Assembly: GCF_037911585.1 (NCBI RefSeq)
Contig: NZ_JBAJNS010000001.1
Span: 2,231,001-2,295,000, forward strand
Reading direction: 5' to 3'
DNA length: 64,000 bases
Source of the DNA: Streptomyces sp. GSL17-111
Lineage (GTDB): Bacteria > Actinomycetota > Actinomycetes > Streptomycetales > Streptomycetaceae
In this document: piece after piece, positions 46,434-54,987 of the stretch
How positions within the stretch are numbered: the stretch's first letter is position 1
How the letters are laid out: each line of letters opens with the position of its first letter
Notes under the pieces: model-generated
The model's database searches: none
Seen by the model: only the letters and a program-made list of their open reading frames with translations
What the model was told of the DNA's origin: nothing
Translations under genes and position numbers: made by a program

Positions 46434-48341
46434 TCACCGGGCTCCGACCTGCGGAAGGAGGTCGGGGCCGAAGACGCCTACGAGGTAGGCCGGGTAGAGG
46501 GCGTAGGCCAGCGCGAGCGGCAGCAGGGCGAGGGTGCCCGCGAGCAGCGGCAGCGCGGCCGTGCCGAGGGCGCGCCGGAGCCGCACCCCGGCCGCCCGTG
46601 CGGTCTCGGTGACGTGCAGCCACCCGACGGCCAGGGTGAGGACGGCGTAGGAGGTGGCGCCGAGCATGCACAGGAAGACGTAGCCCGCCGCCGGACCGGT
46701 GAGTTCGCCGACGACCGCCGCCGAGGCCAGGGTGACGGTGATGAGCAGGTAGGGGGCGACGAGGCGCAGCGGCAGGGGTTCCAGTCCGTCGCGCGACTTG
46801 GGCGTGACCTTGAAGACGATCCGCCGGGGCCGCAGCCGTTGCAGCACCGCCGCGCCGACGCCGCAGGCCACCCACGGCCAGCGGGCGAGGGCGAACAGCC
46901 AGCCCTCCCAGCTCACGACGGGCGCGCCGGGCGGACGCAGCAGCCCGCTTCGGCGCAGCAGCAGGGCGAGGAGGATCAGAGCGCCGGACATCACCCAGAA
47001 GTGGGCGAGGAAGGCGAAGTAGTTGACGTTGATCCAGGCCATTCCGGTGACGGCGGCCACCGGAGGCAGCGCGAGCCCGGCCGTCGTCGTGACGGCGAGC
47101 AGCGGGTAGTAGACGAGCACCAGGGTGAAGCGGACGCGCAGCACCCGGGGCAGCCGGGCCAGGTGCCGGGGCAGCAGGCCCAGCAGCGCCACCGTCAGGC
47201 TCCGGGACCACTGGAACTCCTGCGTCACCATCGCGGAGAACGTGATCGGCCCCTCGCCGTGTGCCTCCGCGTCGATGGCGAACGCGCCGTGCCAGCCAGC
47301 CGAGTTCAGCAGGAACGTGGTGGTGAAGTCCTCGGCCAGCTCGGGCCCGAGGCCGCCGACGTCCCGCAGGGCTTGGGTGCGGACGGCGTAGTGGGAGCCG
47401 ATGCACACCGGTGCGAGACCGGCCGAGTGGCCGAGCTGGACGGGGCCGTGGAAGAGCGCCTCGCGGTGCAGCCGTCCCCGCGCGGACCACGACGCGTCCG
47501 CGTTCGTGTCGCACACCGAGGGGGCGGCGACGTAGCCGACGGCCGGGTCCGCGAAGGGGCGGACGACCTCCGTCAGGTAGCCGGGGCGCGGCGCGTGGTC
47601 GCAGTCGAGCTGGGCGACGACGTCGTAGTCGCGGTAGCCCCAGTGGTCGTAGAAGTAGGCGAGGTTTCCCTCCTTGCAGCGGGTGCGGCGCGGCCAGGTG
47701 TCGCGGTGGTAGGCGGCCACGCCCTTGCGGCAGGAGAGGCGGACGCCGTGGCTGCGGCACCAGCGGCGGATGCGGGGAGTGGGGTCCTCGTCGCAGAGCC
47801 AGACGTCGTAGGGGTGCGGGAAGTCCTGGGCGAGCATCGCCCGCAGCGTCGCCCGCGCGATGTCCCAGTCCTCCGACGGCGCCCGCGTGACGACGAACGC
47901 CGTCCGCAGGGCCGGGACGCCGGTCCCCGGGTCGAACCGGCGCAGCCGCAGCACGGAGACGACGAAGTGCACCGGCATCACCGCGAGGTACAGCAGCAGC
48001 GCGCTGTTGACGACCAGGCCCACCCAGCCGACGCGGTGGTCCGGCTGGAGCCACCAGCTCCAGAACCACCCGAGGGCGAGCACCCAGGCGAGGCACAGGA
48101 GCATCGCCTTCACCCGGGTCGTGCCGGTGAGGACCCGTACGAAGCTGCTCGGACGCGTCCGCAGGCGGCGGCGCGGCCGGCCGAGGACGGGACCGTCCGG
48201 CCCGACGTCGACGACGCCGCCGTCGGAGAGGCCGAGCAGCTGGTCGCGCAGGGAGTCCCCGGCGTCGGCGGGCTGCGGCATGGTCGACGGCGGCGCGGAC
48301 GTGGTGGCCTGCGCGAGGAGGGCGGATTCTGCCTGCGTCAT
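46434..48341 (-). CDS. Membrane glycosyltransferase family 2, BcsA/cellulose-synthase-like
   Basis: The 635-residue protein has two N-terminal transmembrane helices (about 79-99 and 105-130) and a cytosolic GT-A domain with CDEDP (about 183-187), LDCDH (DxD at 246-248), AEDFTTT (general base Asp338) and QEFQWSRS (374-381, in the position of Q-x-x-R-W). Several C-terminal transmembrane helices follow. This is the layout of processive beta-glycan synthases such as BcsA. The QxxRW motif is altered to Q-x-x-Q-W, which may affect processivity. The ATG at 48341 has GGAG 9 nt upstream. It lies 65 nt downstream of the SDR gene and 38 nt upstream of galE. The polymer is unknown. Confidence 0.9.
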   Translation of the reverse strand: MTQAESALLAQATTSAPPSTMPQPADAGDSLRDQLLGLSDGGVVDVGPDGPVLGRPRRRLRTRPSSFVRVLTGTTRVKAMLLCLAWVLALGWFWSWWLQPDHRVGWVGLVVNSALLLYLAVMPVHFVVSVLRLRRFDPGTGVPALRTAFVVTRAPSEDWDIARATLRAMLAQDFPHPYDVWLCDEDPTPRIRRWCRSHGVRLSCRKGVAAYHRDTWPRRTRCKEGNLAYFYDHWGYRDYDVVAQLDCDHAPRPGYLTEVVRPFADPAVGYVAAPSVCDTNADASWSARGRLHREALFHGPVQLGHSAGLAPVCIGSHYAVRTQALRDVGGLGPELAEDFTTTFLLNSAGWHGAFAIDAEAHGEGPITFSAMVTQEFQWSRSLTVALLGLLPRHLARLPRVLRVRFTLVLVYYPLLAVTTTAGLALPPVAAVTGMAWINVNYFAFLAHFWVMSGALILLALLLRRSGLLRPPGAPVVSWEGWLFALARWPWVACGVGAAVLQRLRPRRIVFKVTPKSRDGLEPLPLRLVAPYLLITVTLASAAVVGELTGPAAGYVFLCMLGATSYAVLTLAVGWLHVTETARAAGVRLRRALGTAALPLLAGTLALLPLALAYALYPAYLVGVFGPDLLPQVGAR

Positions 48342-48406
48342 GGAAGCGTGCTCCGTCGCTGGCACCGGGCCGCGACACGGTGCCGTGGGGGCGTCATGGG
48401 CCGGCG

Positions 48407-49426
48407 TCAGCGCGGGGACGCGGCCGCGGGGTCGGGGGCGTGCCGGGTGGCGTCCTGCTGGCTCCCCCGGATCGCCGCCGCTCCGGCGGCCACGTCCAGG
48501 GGCCGGGCGGCGAACCAGGCGACGGTGCGGCACAGGCCGTCCTCGATGCCCACCTCGGGGTGCCAGCCGAGGCGTTGCTCGGCCCGTGTGATGTCGGGGC
48601 GGCGGCGGACGGGGTCGTCGACGGGCAGCGGGTGGTGGTGCACCTGCGCGTCGGAGCCGGTGAGGCGCAGTACGAGGTCGGCGAGGTCGGCGACCGACAG
48701 CTCGACGGGGTTGCCCAGGTTGACGGGCCCCGGCTCGTCGGCGTCGAGCATCGCGAGGAGGCCGCGCACGAGGTCGTCGACGTAGCAGAAGCTGCGGCTC
48801 TGCTTGCCGTCGCCGTAGAGGGTCAGTGGTTCCCCGCTGAGGGCCTGAGTGATGAAGCTGGAGACGACGCGGCCGTCGTGGGGGCGCATGCGCGGGCCGT
48901 AGGTGTTGAAGATCCGCACGATGCCCACGTTGACGCCGTGGGTGCGGTGGTGGGCGAGGGCGAGGGCCTCGGAAAAACGCTTCGCCTCGTCGTACACGCT
49001 GCGCGGGCCGATGGGGTTGACGTTCCCCCAGTAGCTCTCGTCCTGCGGGTGCACGAGCGGGTCGCCGTAGACCTCGCTGGTCGAGGCCAGCAGGAACCGC
49101 GCGTCGTGCCGCCCGGCGAGGCGCAGGGCGTTCTCCGTGCCCCGGCTGCCCACGGCCAGGGTGTGCAGCGGCAGCCGCAGGTAGTCGGGCGGCGAGGCGG
49201 GGCTGGCCAGGTGGGCGACGGCGTCGAGCGGGCCGGGCACGTCCAGGGCCGCACTGACGTCGGCGCGCAGGAAGGTGAAGGCCGGGTCGGCCGCCAGCGC
49301 GGCGAGGTTCTCGGGCTGACCGGTCGACAGGTCGTCCACGCAGACGACCTCGTCCCCGCGCCGCAGCAGCGCCTCGCACAGGTGCGATCCAAGAAATCCG
49401 GCGCCCCCGGTAACGGCTACACGCAT
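48407..49426 (-). CDS. NAD-dependent epimerase/dehydratase, UDP-glucuronate decarboxylase-like
   Basis: The 339-residue extended SDR begins [20 protein letters not shown]. It has [52 protein letters not shown], the catalytic Tyr-Lys in [11 protein letters not shown], and [19 protein letters not shown]. These blocks are typical of UDP-glucuronate decarboxylase (UXS, making UDP-xylose) and close dTDP-glucose dehydratase relatives. The start at 49426 has GGAGG. It is the first gene of the UXS-GT2-galE set, downstream of an AT-rich promoter region. Confidence 0.9.
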   Translation of the reverse strand: MRVAVTGGAGFLGSHLCEALLRRGDEVVCVDDLSTGQPENLAALAADPAFTFLRADVSAALDVPGPLDAVAHLASPASPPDYLRLPLHTLAVGSRGTENALRLAGRHDARFLLASTSEVYGDPLVHPQDESYWGNVNPIGPRSVYDEAKRFSEALALAHHRTHGVNVGIVRIFNTYGPRMRPHDGRVVSSFITQALSGEPLTLYGDGKQSRSFCYVDDLVRGLLAMLDADEPGPVNLGNPVELSVADLADLVLRLTGSDAQVHHHPLPVDDPVRRRPDITRAEQRLGWHPEVGIEDGLCRTVAWFAARPLDVAAGAAAIRGSQQDATRHAPDPAAASPR

Positions 49427-49639
49427 GGCTCCTCCGTGGTTCGGGCAGAACGACACACCCGCCAAGGGCGGGTGCGGCTCGTGCCGCGCGACCGGCTGAG
49501 GCGGAGCGGTCCGTCATGGAACCGCAGGAAGAGATTAAGAATGAATGTATTATTTTGTCCCTTTTGACACGCTCCCCCTGACCCGAACGGCGGCCCCCGC
49601 CCCCCGACCTCGCCCGCACGGAGCAGCCGGCCCGCACCC
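49427..49639 (-). promoter_or_regulatory. AT-rich promoter region of the polysaccharide operon
   Basis: This gap holds no gene. Bases 49530-49568 are markedly AT-rich for the window (GAATGTATTATTTTGTCCC), with TTTGACAC on the plus strand and AATAATAC on the minus strand. It is the likely promoter of the UXS-GT2-galE genes and a candidate site for a nucleoid protein such as Lsr2. Confidence 0.5.
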
Positions 49640-50260
49640 TCAGCGGTAGGCGGCGAGGAACGCGCGGACACCTTCGGCCGCGTAGTGGTCCAGCTCCGCC
49701 GGAGTGTGCCGGGGGCCACCGTGGAACATGGCCTTGTTCACGGGGATCCACAGCAGCAGCCCTGTGAAGTGGTGGGCGGCGAGCAGCGGTTCACGGACGT
49801 GGAGCACCCCCGCCTCCGTCAGGGACCGGAAGGTGGCGGCCAGAGTGGCCAGGACCCGCTCGAACCCCCGCTCGTACCAGGCGGCACCCAGCTCCGGGAA
49901 GGCGTCCGCGTTGGCGATGACCAGCCGTCGCAACTGGAGCACCTGCGGCTGGGTCAGGGCCTCGAGCAGCGCACGGGCGAGGGAGACGAGGTGCGTGTGC
50001 AGCGCCTCCGCCTCGGCCGGGACGTCCGCCACGAGGTCGACCATGGCGTCGACGCGGTCCGTGGTGGCCAGCACGATCTCGGCGAACAGCTTCTCCTTGT
50101 CGGCGAAGTGCTTGTAGACGGTCTGCTTGGAGACGGCGGCCCGCTTGGCGATGTCGTCCATGCTCGTCCCGGCGTAGCCCTTGGCCATGAAGACCTCGGT
50201 CCCGGCCGCCATGATCGCCCGCCGCTTCCGCTCCGACCGGCCGACCTGCGTTCCCGCCAC
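49640..50260 (-). CDS. TetR family transcriptional regulator
   Basis: The 206-residue protein has a TetR HTH (about 8-55, RSERKRRAIMAAGTEVFMAK, then SMDDIAKRAAVSKQTVYKHFADKEKLF) and a TetR_C-type helical domain with RGFERVLATLAATF. The start is one of two adjacent GTGs (50263 or 50260); the second is better spaced from GGGAGG. Two palindromes at 50288 and 50335 lie in the 126 nt gap to the divergent DUF998 gene and should be its operators. The long frame to 50833 is spurious. Confidence 0.93.
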   Translation of the reverse strand: MAGTQVGRSERKRRAIMAAGTEVFMAKGYAGTSMDDIAKRAAVSKQTVYKHFADKEKLFAEIVLATTDRVDAMVDLVADVPAEAEALHTHLVSLARALLEALTQPQVLQLRRLVIANADAFPELGAAWYERGFERVLATLAATFRSLTEAGVLHVREPLLAAHHFTGLLLWIPVNKAMFHGGPRHTPAELDHYAAEGVRAFLAAYR

Positions 50261-50287
50261 CACGGTGCCTCCCACTGCTCTATGAGT

Positions 50288-50302
50288 ACTGGACAGTCCA
50301 GT
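50288..50302. promoter_or_regulatory. TetR-type operator, copy 1
   Basis: ACTGGACAGTCCAGT is a perfect 15 bp palindrome 25 nt before the tetR start. Its half-site ACTRGAC recurs in the second palindrome at 50335 and in a partial site CGTCCAGTT at 50321-50329. Confidence 0.82.
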
Positions 50303-50334
50303 TTCACACGAGTACCGTACCGTCCAGTTCTTGA

Positions 50335-50351
50335 AACTAGACGGTCTAGTT
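50335..50351. promoter_or_regulatory. TetR-type operator, copy 2
   Basis: AACTAGACGGTCTAGTT is a perfect 17 bp palindrome centred 48 bp from operator 1 and 35 nt before the DUF998 gene. Together with copy 1 the consensus is ACTRGACNGTCYAGT. Confidence 0.82.
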
Positions 50352-50386
50352 CTCAAGGCACGACCGTCGCACTTCGAAGGGGCACC

Positions 50387-51067
50387 ATGACCACCAGCCG
50401 CACCAGGCCCGGCACCGCCACGCTCACCGCCGGCCCGGCCTCCGACCCCGCCGACCGGCCGGTCACGCGCGGGCTCCTGACGGCGGGGGCCGCCGCAGGC
50501 CCGCTGTTCCTCGTCGCCGGGCTGGCCCAGGCCCTCACCCGGGACGCCTTCGACCTCACCCGCAACGCGCTGAGCCAGCTCAGCCTCGGCACCCTCGGCT
50601 GGATCCAGATCGCCGTCTTCGTCGTCACCGGCGCCCTGGCCGTCGCCGGTGCCGTCGGGACACGGCGAGCGCTGCGGGGCGCGCCCGGCGGGGTCTGGGC
50701 ACCCCGGCTGATCGGTGTGTTCGGTGCGTCGTTCCTCGTCGCCGGCGTCTTCCGGGCCGACCCGGGCCACGGCTTCCCGTCGGGCACCCCCGACGGCGCC
50801 CCGGCGTCGATGAGCGCCGAGGGCGGCGTCCACATGGCCGCCGCCACGCTGGGCTTCCTCGCGCTGTGCGCCGCGTTCCTCGTCCTCGGCCGGTTCTTCG
50901 CGGCCGAGGGGCGGCGCGGATACGCCCTCGCCTCCCGCGTCGTGCCCCTGGTGATGCTGGCCGGATCGTCCGCCGCCTCCGTCTCGATGCCGGCGTTCAC
51001 CGCCTCGGCGGGGCTCGGCCTGCTCTGGCTCACGGCCGTCAGCCTGCGGCTGGCCGACCGACGCTGA
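50387..51067 (+). CDS. DUF998 integral membrane protein
   Basis: The 226-residue protein has six hydrophobic helices with DLTRNALSQLSLGTLGWIQI and FRADPGHGFPSGTPDG between them, the hallmark DUF998 blocks. Function of the family is unknown. The ATG at 50387 has GAAGGGG. It is divergent from tetR with two operators between, so it is probably the repressed target, and the DUF4287 gene follows 29 nt behind in the same direction. Confidence 0.9.
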   Translation: MTTSRTRPGTATLTAGPASDPADRPVTRGLLTAGAAAGPLFLVAGLAQALTRDAFDLTRNALSQLSLGTLGWIQIAVFVVTGALAVAGAVGTRRALRGAPGGVWAPRLIGVFGASFLVAGVFRADPGHGFPSGTPDGAPASMSAEGGVHMAAATLGFLALCAAFLVLGRFFAAEGRRGYALASRVVPLVMLAGSSAASVSMPAFTASAGLGLLWLTAVSLRLADRR

Positions 51068-51096
51068 ATCCGCACCGCACCGACAGGAGCATCAGC

Positions 51097-51309
51097 ATGA
51101 CCACACCGGCCAAGGGCCCCGCGAGCTACTTCCCGTCGATCGAGAAGACCTACGGCCGCCCGATCGCGGAGTGGAAGGAGCTCATCCGCTCCTCCCCGCT
51201 CAGCCGGCACATGGAGCTCGTGACCTGGCTCAAGACCGAGCACGGCCTCGGCCACGGCCACGCCAACGCCCTCGTCGCCCACACCCTCGCCGAGAAGAAC
51301 GGGACCTGA
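51097..51309 (+). CDS. DUF4287 family protein
   Basis: The 70-residue product MTTPAKGPASYFPSIEKTYG has the family core RPIAEWKELIRSS, HMELVTWLKTEHGLGHGHANALVAHTLA. DUF4287 proteins are small, helical and of unknown role. The ATG has an ACAGGAG site. It follows DUF998 by 29 nt and probably shares its transcript and TetR control. Confidence 0.88.
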   Translation: MTTPAKGPASYFPSIEKTYGRPIAEWKELIRSSPLSRHMELVTWLKTEHGLGHGHANALVAHTLAEKNGT

Positions 51310-51377
51310 GCCGGCGGCCCCTCGGTATCTTGTGCCGGGCGCACACCGCGCACGAGCCCGCCGACGAGAGAGAGTCG

Positions 51378-52322
51378 ATGACGCCGTCACCGTCAGCCAT
51401 CAGCCGTCGGGCCCTCCTCGCGGCGGCAGCGGCCTGGTCCGCGGCCGGCTGCGCCGGGGAGAGCCCCTCCCCGTCCCCCGCCCCCACCACCGAGGAGAAG
51501 GGGCCCGCGTCGTCCCCCTCCCCGACGACCACCCCGGACGGCGGAGACCACGAGCCTCTCGTCCGGCTGGAGCGGAGGTTCGACGCCCGGCTCGGGGTGT
51601 ACGCCCTCGCCACCGGCACGGGTGCCACCATCGCCCACCGGGCGGACGAACGGTTCGCCTTCTGCTCCACCTTCAAGGGCCTGGCGGCCGCCGCCGTCCT
51701 CGACCGCAACCCGATGTCGCACCTGGACACGCTCGTCACCTACAGCCGGGACGACCTCATGGAGCACGCCCCGCTCACCCGCAAGCACGTCGACACGGGC
51801 ATGACCATCCGCCAACTGTGCGACGCCGCGATCCGCTACAGCGACGGCACGGCAGGCAACCTCCTCGTCCGCGAACTCGGCGGCCCGCAGGAGCTGACGC
51901 GGTACGCCCGCGGCCTCGGCGACACGGTGACGCGCATGGACCGCGTCGAGCCCGACATCACCCAGGCGATCCCGGACGACCCCCGGGACACCAGCTCCCC
52001 CCGGGCCATGGGCGAGGACTACCGGCGCATCGTGCTGGGCGACGTCCTGCCGGCCGACAAGCGGGCCTTCCTCCGCGACCTGCTGGAACGCAGCGTCACC
52101 GGGGACCAGCGCGTCCGCGCCGGGCTCCCGCAGGGGTGGCGGGTGGCCGACAAGACGGGAACCGGTGCGTACGGCACGCTCAACGACTTCGCCATCGTCT
52201 GGCCGCCGGATACCGACCCGCTGGTCATCGCCCTCATGTCCAGCAAGGCGGAGCAGGACGCCGACCGCGACCAGGCCCTCCTCGCCGAGGCCGCTGCCTA
52301 CGTGGCGGAGACGTTGGTCTGA
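51378..52322 (+). CDS. Class A beta-lactamase, Tat-type lipoprotein
   Basis: The enzyme hydrolyses beta-lactams. The 314-residue protein has a twin-arginine signal SRRALLAAAAAW ending in a lipobox with Cys25, a Ser/Pro/Thr-rich spacer (about 28-55), then the class A set: STFK (97-100, nucleophile Ser97), SDG (155-157, replacing the usual SDN), Glu191 in RVEPDITQAIP, and KTG (259-261). All catalytic residues are present, so it should be active and anchored outside the cell. SDG is also found in the mycobacterial enzyme BlaC. The ATG at 51378 is chosen because it gives a complete signal peptide. No regulator gene adjoins it. Confidence 0.94.
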   Translation: MTPSPSAISRRALLAAAAAWSAAGCAGESPSPSPAPTTEEKGPASSPSPTTTPDGGDHEPLVRLERRFDARLGVYALATGTGATIAHRADERFAFCSTFKGLAAAAVLDRNPMSHLDTLVTYSRDDLMEHAPLTRKHVDTGMTIRQLCDAAIRYSDGTAGNLLVRELGGPQELTRYARGLGDTVTRMDRVEPDITQAIPDDPRDTSSPRAMGEDYRRIVLGDVLPADKRAFLRDLLERSVTGDQRVRAGLPQGWRVADKTGTGAYGTLNDFAIVWPPDTDPLVIALMSSKAEQDADRDQALLAEAAAYVAETLV

Positions 52323-52366
52323 GCCGCGGGCCCCCGGCACCCGTCGACGAGGCGCTGAAGCCGCCG

Positions 52367-54982
52367 CTAGGCCATGTGCTGCCGGGAGACTTCCGCTGCT
52401 CGGGCGGCACGCAGGATCCGTACCGACTGGGTGAGCAGGAGGGGGAGGGTGGCGAGCGCGAGCGCCGCGAGCCAGGGAGCGCCACCGAGCGTGGTGAGAC
52501 CGAGGAGATCGCGGAGGCCGGGGACGGCGAGGGCCATGGCCTCCAGGGCGACGGTGAGGGCGAGCGCGGCCCACAGGTAGGGGTTGGCGGTGGCACCGCG
52601 GAAGCCGGAGCCCCGGTCGGAGCGGGCGTTGAAGACGGCGAGGAGCTGTGCGGTCGTCAGGGTCACGAAGGTCATGGTGCGCGCAGCCTCGAGGTCGAGA
52701 TCCATGACGGTGGTGGCGAGGTAGTAGCTGGCCAGGCCGACGCTCCCGACGAGGGCGCCCTGGGTGACGATGCGACGGAGGGCGGCGGCACCGAGCACGG
52801 GTTCGTTCTTCGGGCGTGGCGGGTGGCGCATGGCGTCGTCGTCGCTGGGCTCGAGCGCGAGGGCGAAGGACGGGATGACGTCGATGATGATGTTGTTCCA
52901 CAGGATCATGAGGCCGGCCAGGGGGGCGGGCGAGCCCAGTGCGATCGCGGCGGTCACGACGAGGACGACGGCGAGGTGCCAGGAGAACAGGTACTGGCCG
53001 AAGCGGCGGATGTTGTCGAAGACCCGGCGGCCCTCCACGACGGCGTGTTCGATGGTGCCGAAGTCGTCCGTGGTGAGCACGATGTCGGCGGCCTCCCGGG
53101 CGGCGTCGGTGCCCGTGCGGCCCATGGCGACGCCGACGTCGGCCTGACGCAGGGCGGGGGTGTCGTTCACGCCGTCGCCGGTGACGGCGACCGTGTGGCC
53201 CGCTGCCTGATGAGCCTGCACGAGGCGGAGCTTGTGCTCGGGTGCGACCCGGGCGTACACGTCGGTCTCGTCGATGACGCGTGCCAGGGCGGCGTCGTCG
53301 AGACGGTCGAGCTCGGCGCCGGTGACGACCGACTGGGCGCGGAGTCCGAGTTGGTCGGCGACGGCCGCGGCGGTCCGGGGCTGGTCACCGGTGATCATGA
53401 CGACCCGGATGCCCGCCCGGTGGCACACGGCGACGGCCTCGATGGCGGCCGGACGGGGCGGGTCGGCGAGGCCCACGACCCCGAGCACGTCAGCGGCGGC
53501 GAACAGCTCGTCGTCGTCGACGGGGTCGGCGGGGGCGGGACCGGCGGCGATGGCGAGCGTACGCAGGGCCCTACCGCCCATGGCGTCGGCGGCGGTGAGG
53601 AGTGCGCCGTGACGGTGCGGGTCGAGGAGGACCTCGGGGGCGCCCTTGGTGTGGACGTGGGTGTCGGTGACCACCGCCATGCGCTTGGTCACCGGATCGA
53701 AGGGGACCTCGTCGCGGCGCGGACGGCCGTCTCTGAGGTGTCGCCAGTCGGTGCCGGAGTCCTGTGCACCGCGGAGCAGGGCGACCTCGGTGGGGTCGCC
53801 CACCGGTTCACCGTCGGGGGCGACGTCGGCATCGTTGCACAGGGTCGCGCTCTCCCACAGCCGCCGCTCCTCGACCCCCTCCGCCAGGGCGACCTCCACG
53901 ACCTCCATGCGGTTGGCGGTGAGCGTGCCGGTCTTGTCGGAGGCGATCACGGTGGTGCTGCCGAGCGTCTCCACGGTGGGCAGCCGTCGTACCAGAGCCT
54001 GGTGGCGGGCCATGCGCCGCATGCCGACGGTGAGGGTGAGGGTGGCGACGGCGGGCAGGCCCTCCGGGACGATGGCGACGGCCAGGGCGATGGACACCTC
54101 GATGATCTCGTAGACGTCGAGGCCGCGCAGCAGGGCGAGTCCGGCCAGCGCGCCGGCCACACCGACGACGACCAGGGACAGAGCCCGTCCCAGCCGCTCC
54201 AGTCCGGCTTGCAGCGGTGCCTGCATCGTCTCGGTCGAGGCGGCCAGTTCGGCGATGCGGCCGACTTCGGTGGTGGTGCCGGTGGCCACCACGACCGCCC
54301 GGCCGCGACCGGCGCGCACGATGGTGCCGAGGTAGAGCATGCCGGTGCGGTCGGCCAGCGGGGTGCCGGCGGCCACGGCGTCCGGCGTCTTGGCGACGGG
54401 TTCGCTCTCCCCGGTCAGCGCCGCTTCGTCGACGGTGAGGTCGTTGGCCTCGATCAGGCGCGCGTCCGCGGGCACGCGGTCCCCGCCCTCGACCGAGATG
54501 ATGTCACCGGGCACGAGCTCCACCGCGTCGAGCTCGTCGCGCCGGTCATCGCGCTCGACGTCGGCGACGGTGGCGGCGAGCCGACGCAGCGCCTCCATGG
54601 AACGCACCGCGCGCAGTTCGGTGGCGAACCCGACGATGGTGTTGATGACGAGCACCAGGGCGACCGCCGCGGCCTCGACCACTTCGCCGATGAGCAGCGC
54701 GGCCACCGCCGCTGCCGCCAGCAGCACCACGACCGCGCTGCGGATCTGTTCGAGGACGATGGCCCAGGCCGACAGCCTCCTGCGTCCCGCGAGCGCGTTG
54801 CGCCCCACGAGCGAGCGACGCCGCGTGACCTCCGCGGTGTCCAGCCCGAAGTCCGCGTCCACGTCCAGCCGGCTGAGCACCTCCGCCGCCGTGAGCGCGT
54901 GGGGGTCGGCGACCTGCCACCGGCCGCCCCGGTCCCTGCGATGTCCGGGCGAGAGACCACGCCGATGCGGTGACTTCGTCAC
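52367..54982 (-). CDS. Cation-transporting P-type ATPase, P2-like
   Basis: The 871-residue pump has an N-terminal cation-ATPase domain (LSRLDVDADFGLDTAEVTRR), the actuator with LTGESEPV, the phosphorylation site DKTGTLTANRM, KGAPEVLL in the nucleotide domain, and the hinge TGDGVNDTPALRQADVG. The ion-site helix has VPEGLPAVATLTLTVGMRR, and the C-terminal helices include FGQYLFSWHLAVVL and ILWNNIIIDVIPS. The PEGLP motif points to a P2-type (calcium-like) pump, but the ion cannot be fixed. The GTG at 54982 has AAGGAG, overlapping the universal stress protein stop, so the two are coupled. Confidence 0.92.
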   Translation of the reverse strand: MTKSPHRRGLSPGHRRDRGGRWQVADPHALTAAEVLSRLDVDADFGLDTAEVTRRRSLVGRNALAGRRRLSAWAIVLEQIRSAVVVLLAAAAVAALLIGEVVEAAAVALVLVINTIVGFATELRAVRSMEALRRLAATVADVERDDRRDELDAVELVPGDIISVEGGDRVPADARLIEANDLTVDEAALTGESEPVAKTPDAVAAGTPLADRTGMLYLGTIVRAGRGRAVVVATGTTTEVGRIAELAASTETMQAPLQAGLERLGRALSLVVVGVAGALAGLALLRGLDVYEIIEVSIALAVAIVPEGLPAVATLTLTVGMRRMARHQALVRRLPTVETLGSTTVIASDKTGTLTANRMEVVEVALAEGVEERRLWESATLCNDADVAPDGEPVGDPTEVALLRGAQDSGTDWRHLRDGRPRRDEVPFDPVTKRMAVVTDTHVHTKGAPEVLLDPHRHGALLTAADAMGGRALRTLAIAAGPAPADPVDDDELFAAADVLGVVGLADPPRPAAIEAVAVCHRAGIRVVMITGDQPRTAAAVADQLGLRAQSVVTGAELDRLDDAALARVIDETDVYARVAPEHKLRLVQAHQAAGHTVAVTGDGVNDTPALRQADVGVAMGRTGTDAAREAADIVLTTDDFGTIEHAVVEGRRVFDNIRRFGQYLFSWHLAVVLVVTAAIALGSPAPLAGLMILWNNIIIDVIPSFALALEPSDDDAMRHPPRPKNEPVLGAAALRRIVTQGALVGSVGLASYYLATTVMDLDLEAARTMTFVTLTTAQLLAVFNARSDRGSGFRGATANPYLWAALALTVALEAMALAVPGLRDLLGLTTLGGAPWLAALALATLPLLLTQSVRILRAARAAEVSRQHMA

Positions 54983-54987
54983 GACGC

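Noticed and set aside
45355..48378. A 1007-codon frame joining galE to an upstream reading
   Set aside because: The part before 46395 is out of frame with the glycosyltransferase and has Arg/Pro/Ala-rich noise. Only the GalE portion matches a family.
46434..49751. A 1105-codon frame extending the glycosyltransferase into the SDR gene
   Set aside because: The real start is ATG 48341. The upstream part is the antiphase shadow of the UXS-like gene.
51332..54973. A 1213-codon plus-strand frame across the beta-lactamase and ATPase genes
   Set aside because: It reads out of frame through the beta-lactamase and antisense through the ATPase, and shows only low-complexity composition.
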